Assembly (NCBI GenBank): GCA_026393985.1
Contig: JAPKZB010000056.1
Coordinates: 1-64,000, forward strand
Direction: 5' to 3'
DNA length: 64,000 nucleotides
Source: Acidobacteriota bacterium
GTDB taxonomy: Bacteria; Acidobacteriota; Terriglobia; Bryobacterales; Bryobacteraceae
The notes below the pieces were generated by a model. It searched no databases, was not told where the DNA came from, and saw only the letters and a list, made by a program, of their open reading frames with translations. This document shows, one piece after another, positions 31,588 to 38,987 of this stretch. The stretch's first letter is position 1. Every line of letters starts with the position of its first letter. The translations under genes were made by a program, and so were the position numbers.

Positions 31588-33270
31588 CGCCCGCTCTGCC
31601 TGCTCTTTGCCCTGACAACGCAGTTGACCGCGCAGCACCGCGATGCCGTGCGGAAGCACTCCTTCCCCGCCCCGGACGACCGGCGGCGGGGTGGGGAGTT
31701 CTTCCGGCCGCAGTGCGGCAACTGCCACGGGATCGACGGCAGGGACGAGGCGATGGTCCGCGTGATCACCCGGGTCATCTTTTCGATGAACGGGCCGGAG
31801 ATCTGGCAGGTCGTGTCCTGTGTGCAGCCGCTGAGCCTGGGCAGGTGGTGGGAGTGCGCGGGGTGCTACGATGGGCGGCCGCCGGAGCTGGCCGGGGTGG
31901 GGCAGCGGCTCTCGCGGGCCGACCGGGAACCGGGCAACCGGCTGACGCACCATGGCTCCTACGCGAGCCTGCACTGCAGCGCCCTGCGGCAGATCACCCG
32001 TCCAACGCCGGGAAGCTGAGGCTGCAATGGGTGTTTCAGGCGCAGTCGCTTGAGAAGTTTGGGGCGATGCCGCTGGTGGTGACGGGGTGATGGATCTGAC
32101 CGAGGCGCCGAATACGATGGTGGCGCCTGCTGCCGCCACCGGGCGCGAGTTCTGGATCGATGAGCCCAAGAACCTGGAGGTAACCGACCCGCGCTGCGGA
32201 AAGGTCAACCGCGGCCTGGCCATCAGCGGCAATGCGCTCTACGCAGGCACGCTGGACGGCAAGCTGATCTCCCTCGATGCGGCAAAGGGGCGGCTGCAGT
32301 GGGAGACGGTGGTGGTTGACTTCCGGCGGCGGCGTGCATTGACGCACGCGCCGCTCGTGATCAGGGACAAGGAGCTGGTGGGTACGGCCGGGGGCGAACT
32401 CGGGATTCGCGCCTCTCTGGCCGCCTACGATACGCAGACCGGCAAGGAGGTCTGGCGGTTCAAGACGATTCCCGAGCCGGGCCATGAGAGCTGGAGCGGC
32501 GAATCTTGGAAGCACGGCGGGGGCCCGATCTGGCTTACGGGTTCCGACGATCCGGGGTTGAACCTGAAGCACTGGGGCGTGGGCAATCCGGGGTCGGACT
32601 GGAACCCGCGGGTGCGGCCGTGCGATAGTCTGCACGCGAGTTCGGCGATGGCGCTCGACGCCGATACGGGCCAACGGAAGTGGCATTTTCAGTTCAGCCC
32701 GCACGATGAGTGGGACTGGGGCGCGGAGCAGACGCCGTTGCTGGTGGACCGGGAGTGGCAGGGGTGGCCTATCCGCGCGGAGGGCCGGGGGCGGAGCCCA
32801 CAGGGTACGCGGACGTTTCCCGGGGTGCAGGGTGGAACGAACTGGTTTGCAACTACAGACCGGAGACGGCCCTGTTCTACTCGTGGGATCAGGAGTTGGC
32901 ACCGGGTAAGCGGTACGTGGGCGGTGGGGTGAAGGCCGAGGTACAGTCGACGCGGCGGGACCGGATGGCGCGGCGCACCGGTTACGGCGCGGTGCGGGCG
33001 CTCCATTCGTTGAGGGGGGCTAAGGTGTCGGAGTACTGGACGACGGACGGGAGCGATGGCGAGGTGCTGACGAAGGCGAGCCGGCGGCTGTTTACGGACA
33101 ACCGGGAGGGGCATTTCTTGGCCTTGGACGCGCTGACGGGGCAGCGGTTGTGGCGCCGTCATCTGGGTGGGCAGATGGTGGCTTCGCCGGTGACGTACGA
33201 GGCGGGCGGATAGCAGATGGTGTCGATTGCCATGGGCCAGGCGTTGTTGCCCTTCGGGCTGCGGGAGTAG
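31588..33270 (+). pseudogene. Decayed cytochrome c-PQQ-dependent dehydrogenase (quinoprotein)
   Basis: Remnant of a secreted PQQ dehydrogenase with an N-terminal heme domain. A hydrophobic leader (LCLLFALTTQLTAQ) and CGNCHG in frame 1 are followed by an unrecognisable stretch. The body then resumes in a second frame (AGKLRLQWVFQAQSLEKFGAMPLVV, ending near 32090), shifts to a third frame (TEAPNTMVAPAAATGREFW through WHFQFSPHDEWDWGAEQTPLLVDREWQG), and returns to frame 1 after about 32830 (CNYRPETALFYSWDQELAPGKRYVGGG). Between REWQG and the PGVQGGTNW motif, roughly 35 expected codons are missing. An in-frame TAG at 33211-33213 cuts the final motif, which ends at the real terminus FGLRE at 33268-33270. 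At least three frame changes, one deletion and one nonsense codon make it non-functional. Confidence 0.88.
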
Positions 33271-33279
33271 GCTGGAACC

Positions 33280-34044
33280 ATGTTGCATGGAAAGACAGCG
33301 ATAGTGACCGGGGCGAGCCGGGGAATTGGGCGGGCGATTGCGGAGCGACTGGGCCGGGAGGAGGCCAACGTGCTGCTGCTGGCACGGGACGCGGCGGCGC
33401 TGGCGGAGGTGGCGGGGAGGATTGGCCCACGGGCGGCGTGGCTGGCGGTGGACCTGCGGGAGGCTACGGCCGCGGCGCAGGGGGTGGCGCGGGCGATGGG
33501 CGCCTTCGGAGGCGTGGATATTGTCGTAAACAACGCGGGGGCCACCAAGCGGGGCGAATTTCTCGAGTTGACCGACGAGGACTGGGCGGATGGCTATGCG
33601 TTGAAGCTGCACGGGGCGGTGCGGTTGACCCGGGCAGCGTGGCCGGAGCTGCAGCGGCGGGGCGGGTCGGTGGTGAACATTGCCGGCACGGGCGGGCGGA
33701 CGCCGGGGGCGGAGTTCACGATTGGCGGGAGCGTGAACGCGGCGGTGCTATCGTTTACGAAGGCGCTGGCGGATTTGGGGGTGCGGGACGGGGTGCAGGT
33801 GAACGCGGTGAACCCGGGGACGGTGCGGACGGGGCGGTTTGAGAAGCGAATGGAGGCGCTGGCGGCGGCGCAGGGTTTGGCGCGGGAGGCGGCCGAGGGG
33901 GCGTTCGTAAGGCAGCAGCGGGTGACGCGGGTGGGCGAGCCGGAGGATATCGCCGGGCTGGTGGCGTTTATCGTGGGACCGGAGGGGCGTTTCCTGCACG
34001 GGGCGCTGATTGATATGGACGGCGGGGCGACCAAGTCGCTATGA
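33280..34044 (+). CDS. Short-chain dehydrogenase/reductase lacking the usual Tyr/Lys
   Basis: A 254-aa SDR with an intact dinucleotide fold: TGASRGIGRAI, the NNAG motif in DIVVNNAG, and the typical C-terminal GRFLHGALIDMDGG. The catalytic YxxxK is absent: where other SDRs read YGASKAA, this one reads GGSVNAAVLSFTKAL, so both Tyr and Lys are missing. It may bind NAD(P) without classical catalysis, or use other residues as some divergent SDRs do. It starts 9 bp after the dehydrogenase pseudogene and overlaps the zincin gene by 4 bp. Confidence 0.85.
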   Translation: MLHGKTAIVTGASRGIGRAIAERLGREEANVLLLARDAAALAEVAGRIGPRAAWLAVDLREATAAAQGVARAMGAFGGVDIVVNNAGATKRGEFLELTDEDWADGYALKLHGAVRLTRAAWPELQRRGGSVVNIAGTGGRTPGAEFTIGGSVNAAVLSFTKALADLGVRDGVQVNAVNPGTVRTGRFEKRMEALAAAQGLAREAAEGAFVRQQRVTRVGEPEDIAGLVAFIVGPEGRFLHGALIDMDGGATKSL

Positions 34045-34436
34045 GCGTGAGGGTGCCGCGCGAGGAGTTTGAGCAGATGGTGGAGCGGGGGCTGGCCGGC
34101 ATTCCGGGCCGGTTTCGCAGCCGGATGCAGAACCTGTACGTGGTGGTGGAGGCGTGGGGGCCGAGCCGGGATCTGCTGGGGCTGTACGAGGGGCGGCCGT
34201 TGACCGAGCGGAGCGTGAGCGACGGGTTCGGGCAGCCGGACCGGATCCGGGTATTTCAGCGGGCGCACGAGGAGATGGCGCGGAGCCGGTCGGAGCTCGA
34301 GCAGATTGTGGCCGATACGGTGTGGCACGAGGTGGGGCACTACTTCGGGCTGGACGAGTTTGCGATTGCGCGGGTGGAGGCGAGGCGGCAGCGGCTACGG
34401 GCGCTGCGCGGGCGGGCATATAATCAGAGTCGATGA
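34041..34436 (+). CDS. Metallopeptidase-fold protein (minimal zincin, DUF1025-type)
   Basis: A 131-aa protein with the zinc motif HEVGHYFGLDE (HExxH plus downstream Asp/Glu) and IRVFQRAHEE, matching the minimal zincin family often called metallopeptidase family or DUF1025. No signal peptide, so cytoplasmic. It is coupled to the SDR by an ATGA overlap. A consensus TATAAT for the next gene lies within its last codons. Peptidase activity in this family is unproven. Confidence 0.85.
   Translation: MSVRVPREEFEQMVERGLAGIPGRFRSRMQNLYVVVEAWGPSRDLLGLYEGRPLTERSVSDGFGQPDRIRVFQRAHEEMARSRSELEQIVADTVWHEVGHYFGLDEFAIARVEARRQRLRALRGRAYNQSR
34419..34432 (+). promoter_or_regulatory. Consensus -10 box 8 nt before the DUF1080 start
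   Basis: TATAAT at 34419-34424 sits inside the end of the zincin gene, 8 nt before the ATG at 34433. There is no -35 match and no Shine-Dalgarno, so a leaderless or near-leaderless promoter is likely. Confidence 0.6.
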
Positions 34437-35071
34437 TGAGAACAATCTCTGTATGCGCGCTGATGCTGGCGGCCGGGCTGAACCTCGCCGCGGCGGACAA
34501 GGTGGAGAAGGGCTTTAAGTCCCTCTGGAACGGCAAGGACTTCACCGACTGGAAGAAGGCGGCCGAGAACGAGGACACCTTTACGATCAAGGACGGGGCG
34601 ATTGTGGCCAAGGGTCCGCGGGCGCACCTGTATTACGTGGGCAAGGTGGGCAAGCACGATTTCAAGGATTTCGAGCTGAAGGTGGATTGCATGACGCTTC
34701 CGGTATCGAACGGCGGCATCTACTTTCACACGGTTTATCAGGAGAAGAGCTGGCCGGATAAGGGGTTTGAGGTGCAGGTGAACAACTCGCACGGCGACTG
34801 GCGGCGGACCGGGGGCCTCTATGCGGTGGCCGATCAGAAAGAGAAGCTGGCCGAGGACGGCAAGTGGTTCACCGAGCACATTATTGTGAAGGGCAACACG
34901 GTGAAAATTTATGTGGACGGCAAGCTGTCTTCCGAGTGGACGCAGCCGGAGGGTTGGGTGCATCCGCAATTTAAAGATCGGAAGCTGTCGAGCGGGACGT
35001 TTGCGCTGCAGGGTCACGACCCGAAGTCGACCGTGATGTACAAGAACATCCGGGTGAAGATCCTGAAGTAA
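34433..35071 (+). CDS. Secreted DUF1080 (3-keto-disaccharide hydrolase) protein
   Basis: A 212-aa protein with signal peptide (SVCALMLAAGLNLAAA) and the concanavalin-like DUF1080 fold: FKSLWNGKDFTDWKKAAEN, DFELKVDCMTLPVSNGGIYFHTVY, GFEVQVNNSHGDWRRTGGLY and HDPKSTVMYKNIRVKIL. Single-domain secreted members are abundant in Planctomycetes, Bacteroidetes and Acidobacteria; some cleave 3-keto-glycosides. An ATG at 34436 is equally possible. Confidence 0.9.
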   Translation: MMRTISVCALMLAAGLNLAAADKVEKGFKSLWNGKDFTDWKKAAENEDTFTIKDGAIVAKGPRAHLYYVGKVGKHDFKDFELKVDCMTLPVSNGGIYFHTVYQEKSWPDKGFEVQVNNSHGDWRRTGGLYAVADQKEKLAEDGKWFTEHIIVKGNTVKIYVDGKLSSEWTQPEGWVHPQFKDRKLSSGTFALQGHDPKSTVMYKNIRVKILK

Positions 35072-35079
35072 GCGGGAGG

Positions 35080-35108
35080 TTGCAATCCGGCCGGAAGGAA
35101 GGTAAACT
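35080..35108 (+). promoter_or_regulatory. Sigma-70-type promoter of rplU-rpmA
   Basis: TTGCAA (35080-35085), a 17-bp spacer and TAAACT (35103-35108) give a good vegetative promoter. The expected start near 35115 leaves a leader of about 95 nt before rplU. This contrasts with the -10-only boxes at many other genes of the window. Confidence 0.7.
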
Positions 35109-35166
35109 GAGATTTTGCGGCGCACGTGTGCGCTTGCGCGGGATGCGCCAGTGTGTTTCCTTCCGG
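35091..35166 (+). promoter_or_regulatory. Structured rplU leader / inverted repeat
   Basis: CCGGAAGGAA (35091-35100) and TTCCTTCCGG (35157-35166) are perfect 10-bp complements; inside lies a hairpin GCGCAC-GT-GTGCGC (35120-35133). The left arm overlaps the promoter spacer, so only part of the structure would be in an RNA starting near 35115. This may be an operator, or with an earlier start a ribosomal-protein leader for L21. No known leader motif is recognised. Confidence 0.4.
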
Positions 35167-35210
35167 TCGCACCGAGTCCCGATGGTAATTCAACGAGAAC
35201 GAGGACAGTC

Positions 35211-35522
35211 ATGTACGCAGTTATTGAGACCGGCAGCAAGCAGTATCGGGTAGCTCCGGGCGAGACCGTCAGAGTAGAGACGCTTCCGGGCAACGTGAAC
35301 GATTCGGTGGAACTGGGTCGCGTGGTGGCTTTTGTCGGCGACGACGGCGCGGTGAAGACCGGGGCCGAGGCGGCGGCGGTGAAGGTTACGGGAACGATTG
35401 TGGATCAGGATCGTGGGCCGAAAGTGATCGTGTTCAAGTTTAAGCGCAAGAAACAGTACAAGCGCACCATCGGCCACCGGCAGAACTACTCGGCCGTCAA
35501 GATCGAAGCCATTCAGGCGTAA
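35211..35522 (+). CDS. rplU: 50S ribosomal protein L21
   Basis: A 103-aa protein from the ATG at 35211, preceded by GAGGACAGTC (good Shine-Dalgarno). L21 signatures are clear: [22 protein letters not shown] at the start and [23 protein letters not shown] near the end. It binds 23S rRNA in the large subunit. Co-transcribed with rpmA 17 bp downstream. The longer in-frame opening upstream is not part of the protein. Confidence 0.98.
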   Translation: MYAVIETGSKQYRVAPGETVRVETLPGNVNDSVELGRVVAFVGDDGAVKTGAEAAAVKVTGTIVDQDRGPKVIVFKFKRKKQYKRTIGHRQNYSAVKIEAIQA

Positions 35523-35539
35523 GGAAGTCAGAGTAAACC

Positions 35540-35809
35540 ATGGCATCAAAAAAAGGCTTAGGCTCCAGTAAAAACGGTCGCGATTCTAATGCGCAGCGAT
35601 TGGGTGTGAAGCGCTTCGGTGGCGAGGTGGTGCCGGGCGGCTCCATTCTCGTACGGCAGCGTGGGACACCCTACAAGGCCGGCTTGAACGTTGGCCGCGG
35701 CAAGGACGATACTCTATTTGCCTGCATTACCGGCATTGTCGAGTTCCGGGACCGGGGGCGGATGGGTAAGTTTATATCCATCAAGCCGCTTCCGGCGGAA
35801 GCGAATTAA
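35540..35809 (+). CDS. rpmA: 50S ribosomal protein L27
   Basis: An 89-aa protein with [28 protein letters not shown], the highly conserved L27 N-terminus that reaches the peptidyl-transferase centre, and [15 protein letters not shown]. The N-terminus has no cleavable extension of the firmicute type. It follows rplU with GGAAGTCAGAGTAAACC between; a strong terminator follows 21 bp after its stop. Confidence 0.98.
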   Translation: MASKKGLGSSKNGRDSNAQRLGVKRFGGEVVPGGSILVRQRGTPYKAGLNVGRGKDDTLFACITGIVEFRDRGRMGKFISIKPLPAEAN

Positions 35810-35830
35810 GATTTTCCGCACAGGATAGCG

Positions 35831-35864
35831 AAGAAGCCGCCCTCCGAGGGCGGCTTCTTTTTTT
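35831..35864 (+). terminator. Strong rho-independent terminator after rpmA
   Basis: AAGAAGCCGCCCT (35831-35843) pairs perfectly with AGGGCGGCTTCTT (35847-35859) over a CCG loop, followed by T residues to 35864. A 13-bp GC-rich stem is among the clearest terminators possible. Only 15 nt separate its end from the obg ATG. Confidence 0.95.
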
Positions 35865-35879
35865 GTTGGCTGTTTTTTT

Positions 35880-36929
35880 ATGTTTATTGATGAAGTAAAG
35901 ATTTATGTGAAGGCCGGCGACGGCGGCAACGGCTGCATGGCGTTTCGCCGGGAGAAGTTTGTGCCGCGCGGCGGCCCGAGCGGCGGGGACGGCGGCCGGG
36001 GCGGCAACGTCATTCTGGTGGCGAGCGAGCATCGAAACACGCTGCTCGAACTGCGTTTCAATCCTGAGCACAAAGCCGAGCGGGGACGCCACGGCGAGGG
36101 CTCCAACTGCTCGGGCCGGCACGGGGCGGACCGGGAGGTGGACGTTCCGGTGGGTACGGTGGTCTACGACTGGCACACGGGCGAGCAGATTTACGACCTC
36201 ACGAAGGCCGGGGAGCGGTTCGTAATCGCCAAGGGGGGCCGTGGGGGCCGCGGAAATCAACATTTCGCGACGCCGTCACACCAGGCGCCAACCGAGCACG
36301 AACCCGGTTCGCCGGGCGAGGAGAAGACGCTGCGGCTCGAGCTCAAGATTCTGGCCGACGTGGGGCTGGTGGGGTTTCCGAACGCGGGCAAGTCGACGCT
36401 GATTTCGCGAATTTCGGCGGCGCGGCCGAAGATTGCTGATTATCCGTTTACCACGCTGGAGCCGCAGTTGGGCGTGGTGCCGATGCCGGACGAGCGGAGC
36501 TTCGTGGTGGCCGACATCCCGGGTTTGATTGAGGGCGCGCACGAGGGGCACGGCCTGGGTATTCAGTTTCTGAAGCACATTGAGCGGACGCGGGTGCTCG
36601 TGCACATGGTGGACGTGAGCGATGTGACCGGACGGGACCCGCGCAGCGACTTTGAAATCATCCTGAACGAACTAGCCAGCTTCAGCGAGGAGTTACCGAA
36701 AAAGCCGATGCTGGTGGTGGCGAGCAAGGTGGACGCGGCGCAGGATCCGGAGCGGATTGCGGCCGTAAAAGCGATTGCCGCGGAACACGAGATGCCGTTT
36801 CTGCAGATTTCGAGCGCGACGGGCGAAGGGCTGGAGCAGTTGAAGTTCATGCTGGCCGCGATTGTGCATCCCCCGAAAGAGGAAGAGCAGCCGGAAGAGG
36901 GCGAGTACCGGCCGTTCGAGCGGCTGTAA
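35880..36929 (+). CDS. obg: GTPase Obg (ribosome-associated)
   Basis: A 349-aa Obg/CgtA-family GTPase. The glycine-rich Obg domain (1-158; [19 protein letters not shown]) precedes the G domain with G1 GFPNAGKST (165-173), [11 protein letters not shown] (G2), [12 protein letters not shown] (G3) and ASKVDAA (G4). It lacks the long C-terminal OCT domain of some Gram-positive Obg proteins. Functions in 50S maturation and stress signalling. It follows rpmA as in many bacteria, but here a strong terminator lies between them; no Shine-Dalgarno precedes the ATG (GGCTGTTTTTTT). Its stop abuts the convergent penicillin-binding gene. Confidence 0.97.
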   Translation: MFIDEVKIYVKAGDGGNGCMAFRREKFVPRGGPSGGDGGRGGNVILVASEHRNTLLELRFNPEHKAERGRHGEGSNCSGRHGADREVDVPVGTVVYDWHTGEQIYDLTKAGERFVIAKGGRGGRGNQHFATPSHQAPTEHEPGSPGEEKTLRLELKILADVGLVGFPNAGKSTLISRISAARPKIADYPFTTLEPQLGVVPMPDERSFVVADIPGLIEGAHEGHGLGIQFLKHIERTRVLVHMVDVSDVTGRDPRSDFEIILNELASFSEELPKKPMLVVASKVDAAQDPERIAAVKAIAAEHEMPFLQISSATGEGLEQLKFMLAAIVHPPKEEEQPEEGEYRPFERL

Positions 36930-38057
36930 TTACTGCGCGGCGACGGCGAAGAACTGTTGGCTTGAGAGGTTGCGGTAGACGCTGCCGGCAACCTCGGCCG
37001 CCACGGGCCCGTTGACGGTGCGACCGCCCGTGAGCAGGACGACCACGACCAGCTTGTTGCGGCCGACTTCGTTGAAGCTGCCGAACCAGCCGAGGTGGGT
37101 GGGGGTGGCGCGGTCGGTACAGGTGCCGGTTTTGCCGAGGATCGGTTCGGACGGGTCGTAGTTGGCGCGGCGGCCGGTGCCGTAGTCGACAGCGGCCATC
37201 ATGCCGGGCTTGACGTCGGGAATCTGATCCTGGATATCGAGATGCCGCTTCACGCGGGGAGCAAAGTTGGCAATCTCCTCTTTCGTGCGGGGGTACTGCA
37301 GATGGTAGAGCGTCCCGCCGTTGGCGATGGCCGACAGGAGGGCGGCCAACTGGAGCGCGGTGAGTTGGATACCTTCACCGAAGCTGGTCATCATACCGAC
37401 GCCGCCGAACTTCGGCGGTTCGGGGGTGAGGACGCCGGGGAACTCGCCTTCGATGTTCAGGCCGGCTTTTTCGCCGAGGCCGAGCAGTTTGGCGTAGGAG
37501 TGCACGCGTTCGAAGCCGAGGTCGGTGCCGACGCGGGCGAAGAAAGGGTTATTCGAATGGGCCAGCGCATCGGTTAAGTTCATCGTCGAGCGGCGGCCGA
37601 GGCGGAGCTGGGTGTTGCGTTCGATGATGCCTTCTTTGAGCCCGGCGATGGCGGTGACAATCTTAACGGTCGAGCAGGGCTGGAAGCCGCTGCCGAGGGC
37701 CAGTTTCTGGTTGACGATGGTGAGGATCCGGCCGGTTTGCGGGTCGGCCACGACAACGCTGCCGTTGTACGGGCCGAGGGCGTCGACGGCGGCGCGGCGG
37801 ACGAGGAGGTCCTCACCGTCAACCACATCGCCGAGGGTGGAATCGGCGTAGGTGGGTTCTCGCCACGGGCCGCCGGCAATCAACCGGGGACCGGCGGGCC
37901 GCTTCTTGGAACGGCTGGCCGCTTGCCTGGCCGCAGGCTTTTTCCCCGGAGCCTTGGCGGCACGCGAGGCAGTAAACTTCTTAGGTTTGGACGCCGGGAC
38001 GGCCGTCAGCAGATTCGCCTGAAACAGAAAGATCAGAAAAATCAGGGTGTTACGCAT
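36930..38057 (-). CDS. Penicillin-binding transpeptidase-domain protein
   Basis: A 375-aa protein with a signal sequence (MRNTLIFLIFLFQANLLTAVPA), a basic Ala/Lys/Arg linker (24-58) and a transpeptidase domain. Active-site motifs: SxxK in CSTVK (Ser129-Lys132), SNN (168-170), KTGT (309-312). It lacks the pedestal/dimerisation domain of high-molecular-weight PBPs, so it may be a lone transpeptidase or class D-like enzyme acting in the periplasm. TTGACT and GATACT upstream form a normal promoter. It ends immediately next to obg on the opposite strand. Confidence 0.88.
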   Translation of the reverse strand: MRNTLIFLIFLFQANLLTAVPASKPKKFTASRAAKAPGKKPAARQAASRSKKRPAGPRLIAGGPWREPTYADSTLGDVVDGEDLLVRRAAVDALGPYNGSVVVADPQTGRILTIVNQKLALGSGFQPCSTVKIVTAIAGLKEGIIERNTQLRLGRRSTMNLTDALAHSNNPFFARVGTDLGFERVHSYAKLLGLGEKAGLNIEGEFPGVLTPEPPKFGGVGMMTSFGEGIQLTALQLAALLSAIANGGTLYHLQYPRTKEEIANFAPRVKRHLDIQDQIPDVKPGMMAAVDYGTGRRANYDPSEPILGKTGTCTDRATPTHLGWFGSFNEVGRNKLVVVVLLTGGRTVNGPVAAEVAGSVYRNLSSQQFFAVAAQ

Positions 38058-38116
38058 TCTGACTGTGCCCCTCGTCAGTGAATTGGATCAGATGGTACTG
38101 GGCCGGCAATGCCGCT

Positions 38117-38146
38117 AGTATCCCGGAAGACCGGGGGCAAAGTCAA
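38117..38146 (-). promoter_or_regulatory. Sigma-70-type promoter of the penicillin-binding gene
   Basis: Read on the minus strand: TTGACT (+ strand 38141-38146), 18-bp spacer, GATACT (+ strand 38117-38122). Predicted start near 38110, leader about 53 nt. Just upstream lies a 10-bp palindrome ATAGCGCTAT (38158-38167) that could be an operator. Confidence 0.6.
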
Positions 38147-38205
38147 CCCAGTGTTCTATAGCGCTATCGGCAGCGGCAGCGGTTTTCTTAAGCCGCCGTC
38201 ACTCG

Positions 38206-38952
38206 TTAAGCAGCCGTCCAGCCACCGTCGATGGTGATGACGCTGCCGTTGACGAAAGCGGCTTCGTCCGAGGCCAGGTAGAGAGCGAGGTGGGCGATCT
38301 CCTCCGGCTTGCCGAGGCGGCCGATGGGCTGGCGGGTGTTGAGTTCGGCGCGCGTTTTCTCGATTTCGTGGGAGTGGTACTTCTGCAGGTAGGCCGCGAC
38401 GAAGGGCGAATCGACGGTACCGGGGCAGATGGCGTTGACGCGGATCTGGGTGGGGTAGTCGACGGCGAGTTGGCGGGTCATGGCGATGACGGCGCCTTTG
38501 GTGGCACAGTAGGCGTAGCGGCGCTTGACGCCAATCAGGCCAGCGACGGAGCCGATGTTGACGATCTTGCCGCCCGAGGCGAGCAGCAGCGGCATCGCAT
38601 GCTTGGTGATGAGAAATGGCCCGGTGACGTTGACCTTCATCAGGCGTTCAAAGTCGGCGAGGCCGGTCTCTTCGACGTTACCGACCAGGCCGATGCCGGC
38701 ATTGTTGACGAGGACGTCCAACCGGGTCAACCCGGCGAAGACGGCCTGGACGGCGGCTTCGTTGGTTACATCGCAGTGGACGGCCTGGCCCGAGAGTTCG
38801 GCGGCGAGGGCTTCGGCGCGGGGAAGATCAATGTCGGCGACGACGACTTTGGCGCCGGCGCTTGCGAGGACGCGGCAGGTGGCTTCGCCGATCCCGCTGG
38901 CGCCACCGGTGACGAGGGCGACCCGTCCGTCTAATCGAAATGGTGTGCTCAT
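38206..38952 (-). CDS. SDR-family oxidoreductase
   Basis: A 248-aa classical SDR from the ATG at 38952. NAD(P) motif TGGASGIGEAT, NNAG in VLVNNAGIG, catalytic Ser (IGSVAG) and YCATK (Tyr/Lys intact), then IRVNAICPGTVDSP. It resembles 3-oxoacyl-ACP reductase or glucose/sugar dehydrogenases; the substrate is unknown. TACAAT lies 9 nt before the ATG. It is divergent from the OPT transporter, with only 35 bp between the two start codons. Confidence 0.9.
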   Translation of the reverse strand: MSTPFRLDGRVALVTGGASGIGEATCRVLASAGAKVVVADIDLPRAEALAAELSGQAVHCDVTNEAAVQAVFAGLTRLDVLVNNAGIGLVGNVEETGLADFERLMKVNVTGPFLITKHAMPLLLASGGKIVNIGSVAGLIGVKRRYAYCATKGAVIAMTRQLAVDYPTQIRVNAICPGTVDSPFVAAYLQKYHSHEIEKTRAELNTRQPIGRLGKPEEIAHLALYLASDEAAFVNGSVITIDGGWTAA

Positions 38953-38987
38953 GCTATCGCGATTGTACTGTATCATCGACCATAACC
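38953..38987. promoter_or_regulatory. Compact divergent promoter region (SDR / OPT transporter)
   Basis: Only 35 bp separate the two ATGs. On the minus strand TACAAT (38962-38967) lies 9 nt before the SDR start; on the plus strand TATCAT (38971-38976) lies 11 nt before the transporter start at 38988. There is no room for -35 elements outside the opposing gene. Confidence 0.5.

Noticed and set aside
34041-34436. TATAAT at 34419 as an accidental match inside the zincin gene
   Set aside because: Kept as a promoter rather than dismissed: it is exact, correctly spaced to the next ATG, and the same layout recurs at other genes, though the -35 is missing.
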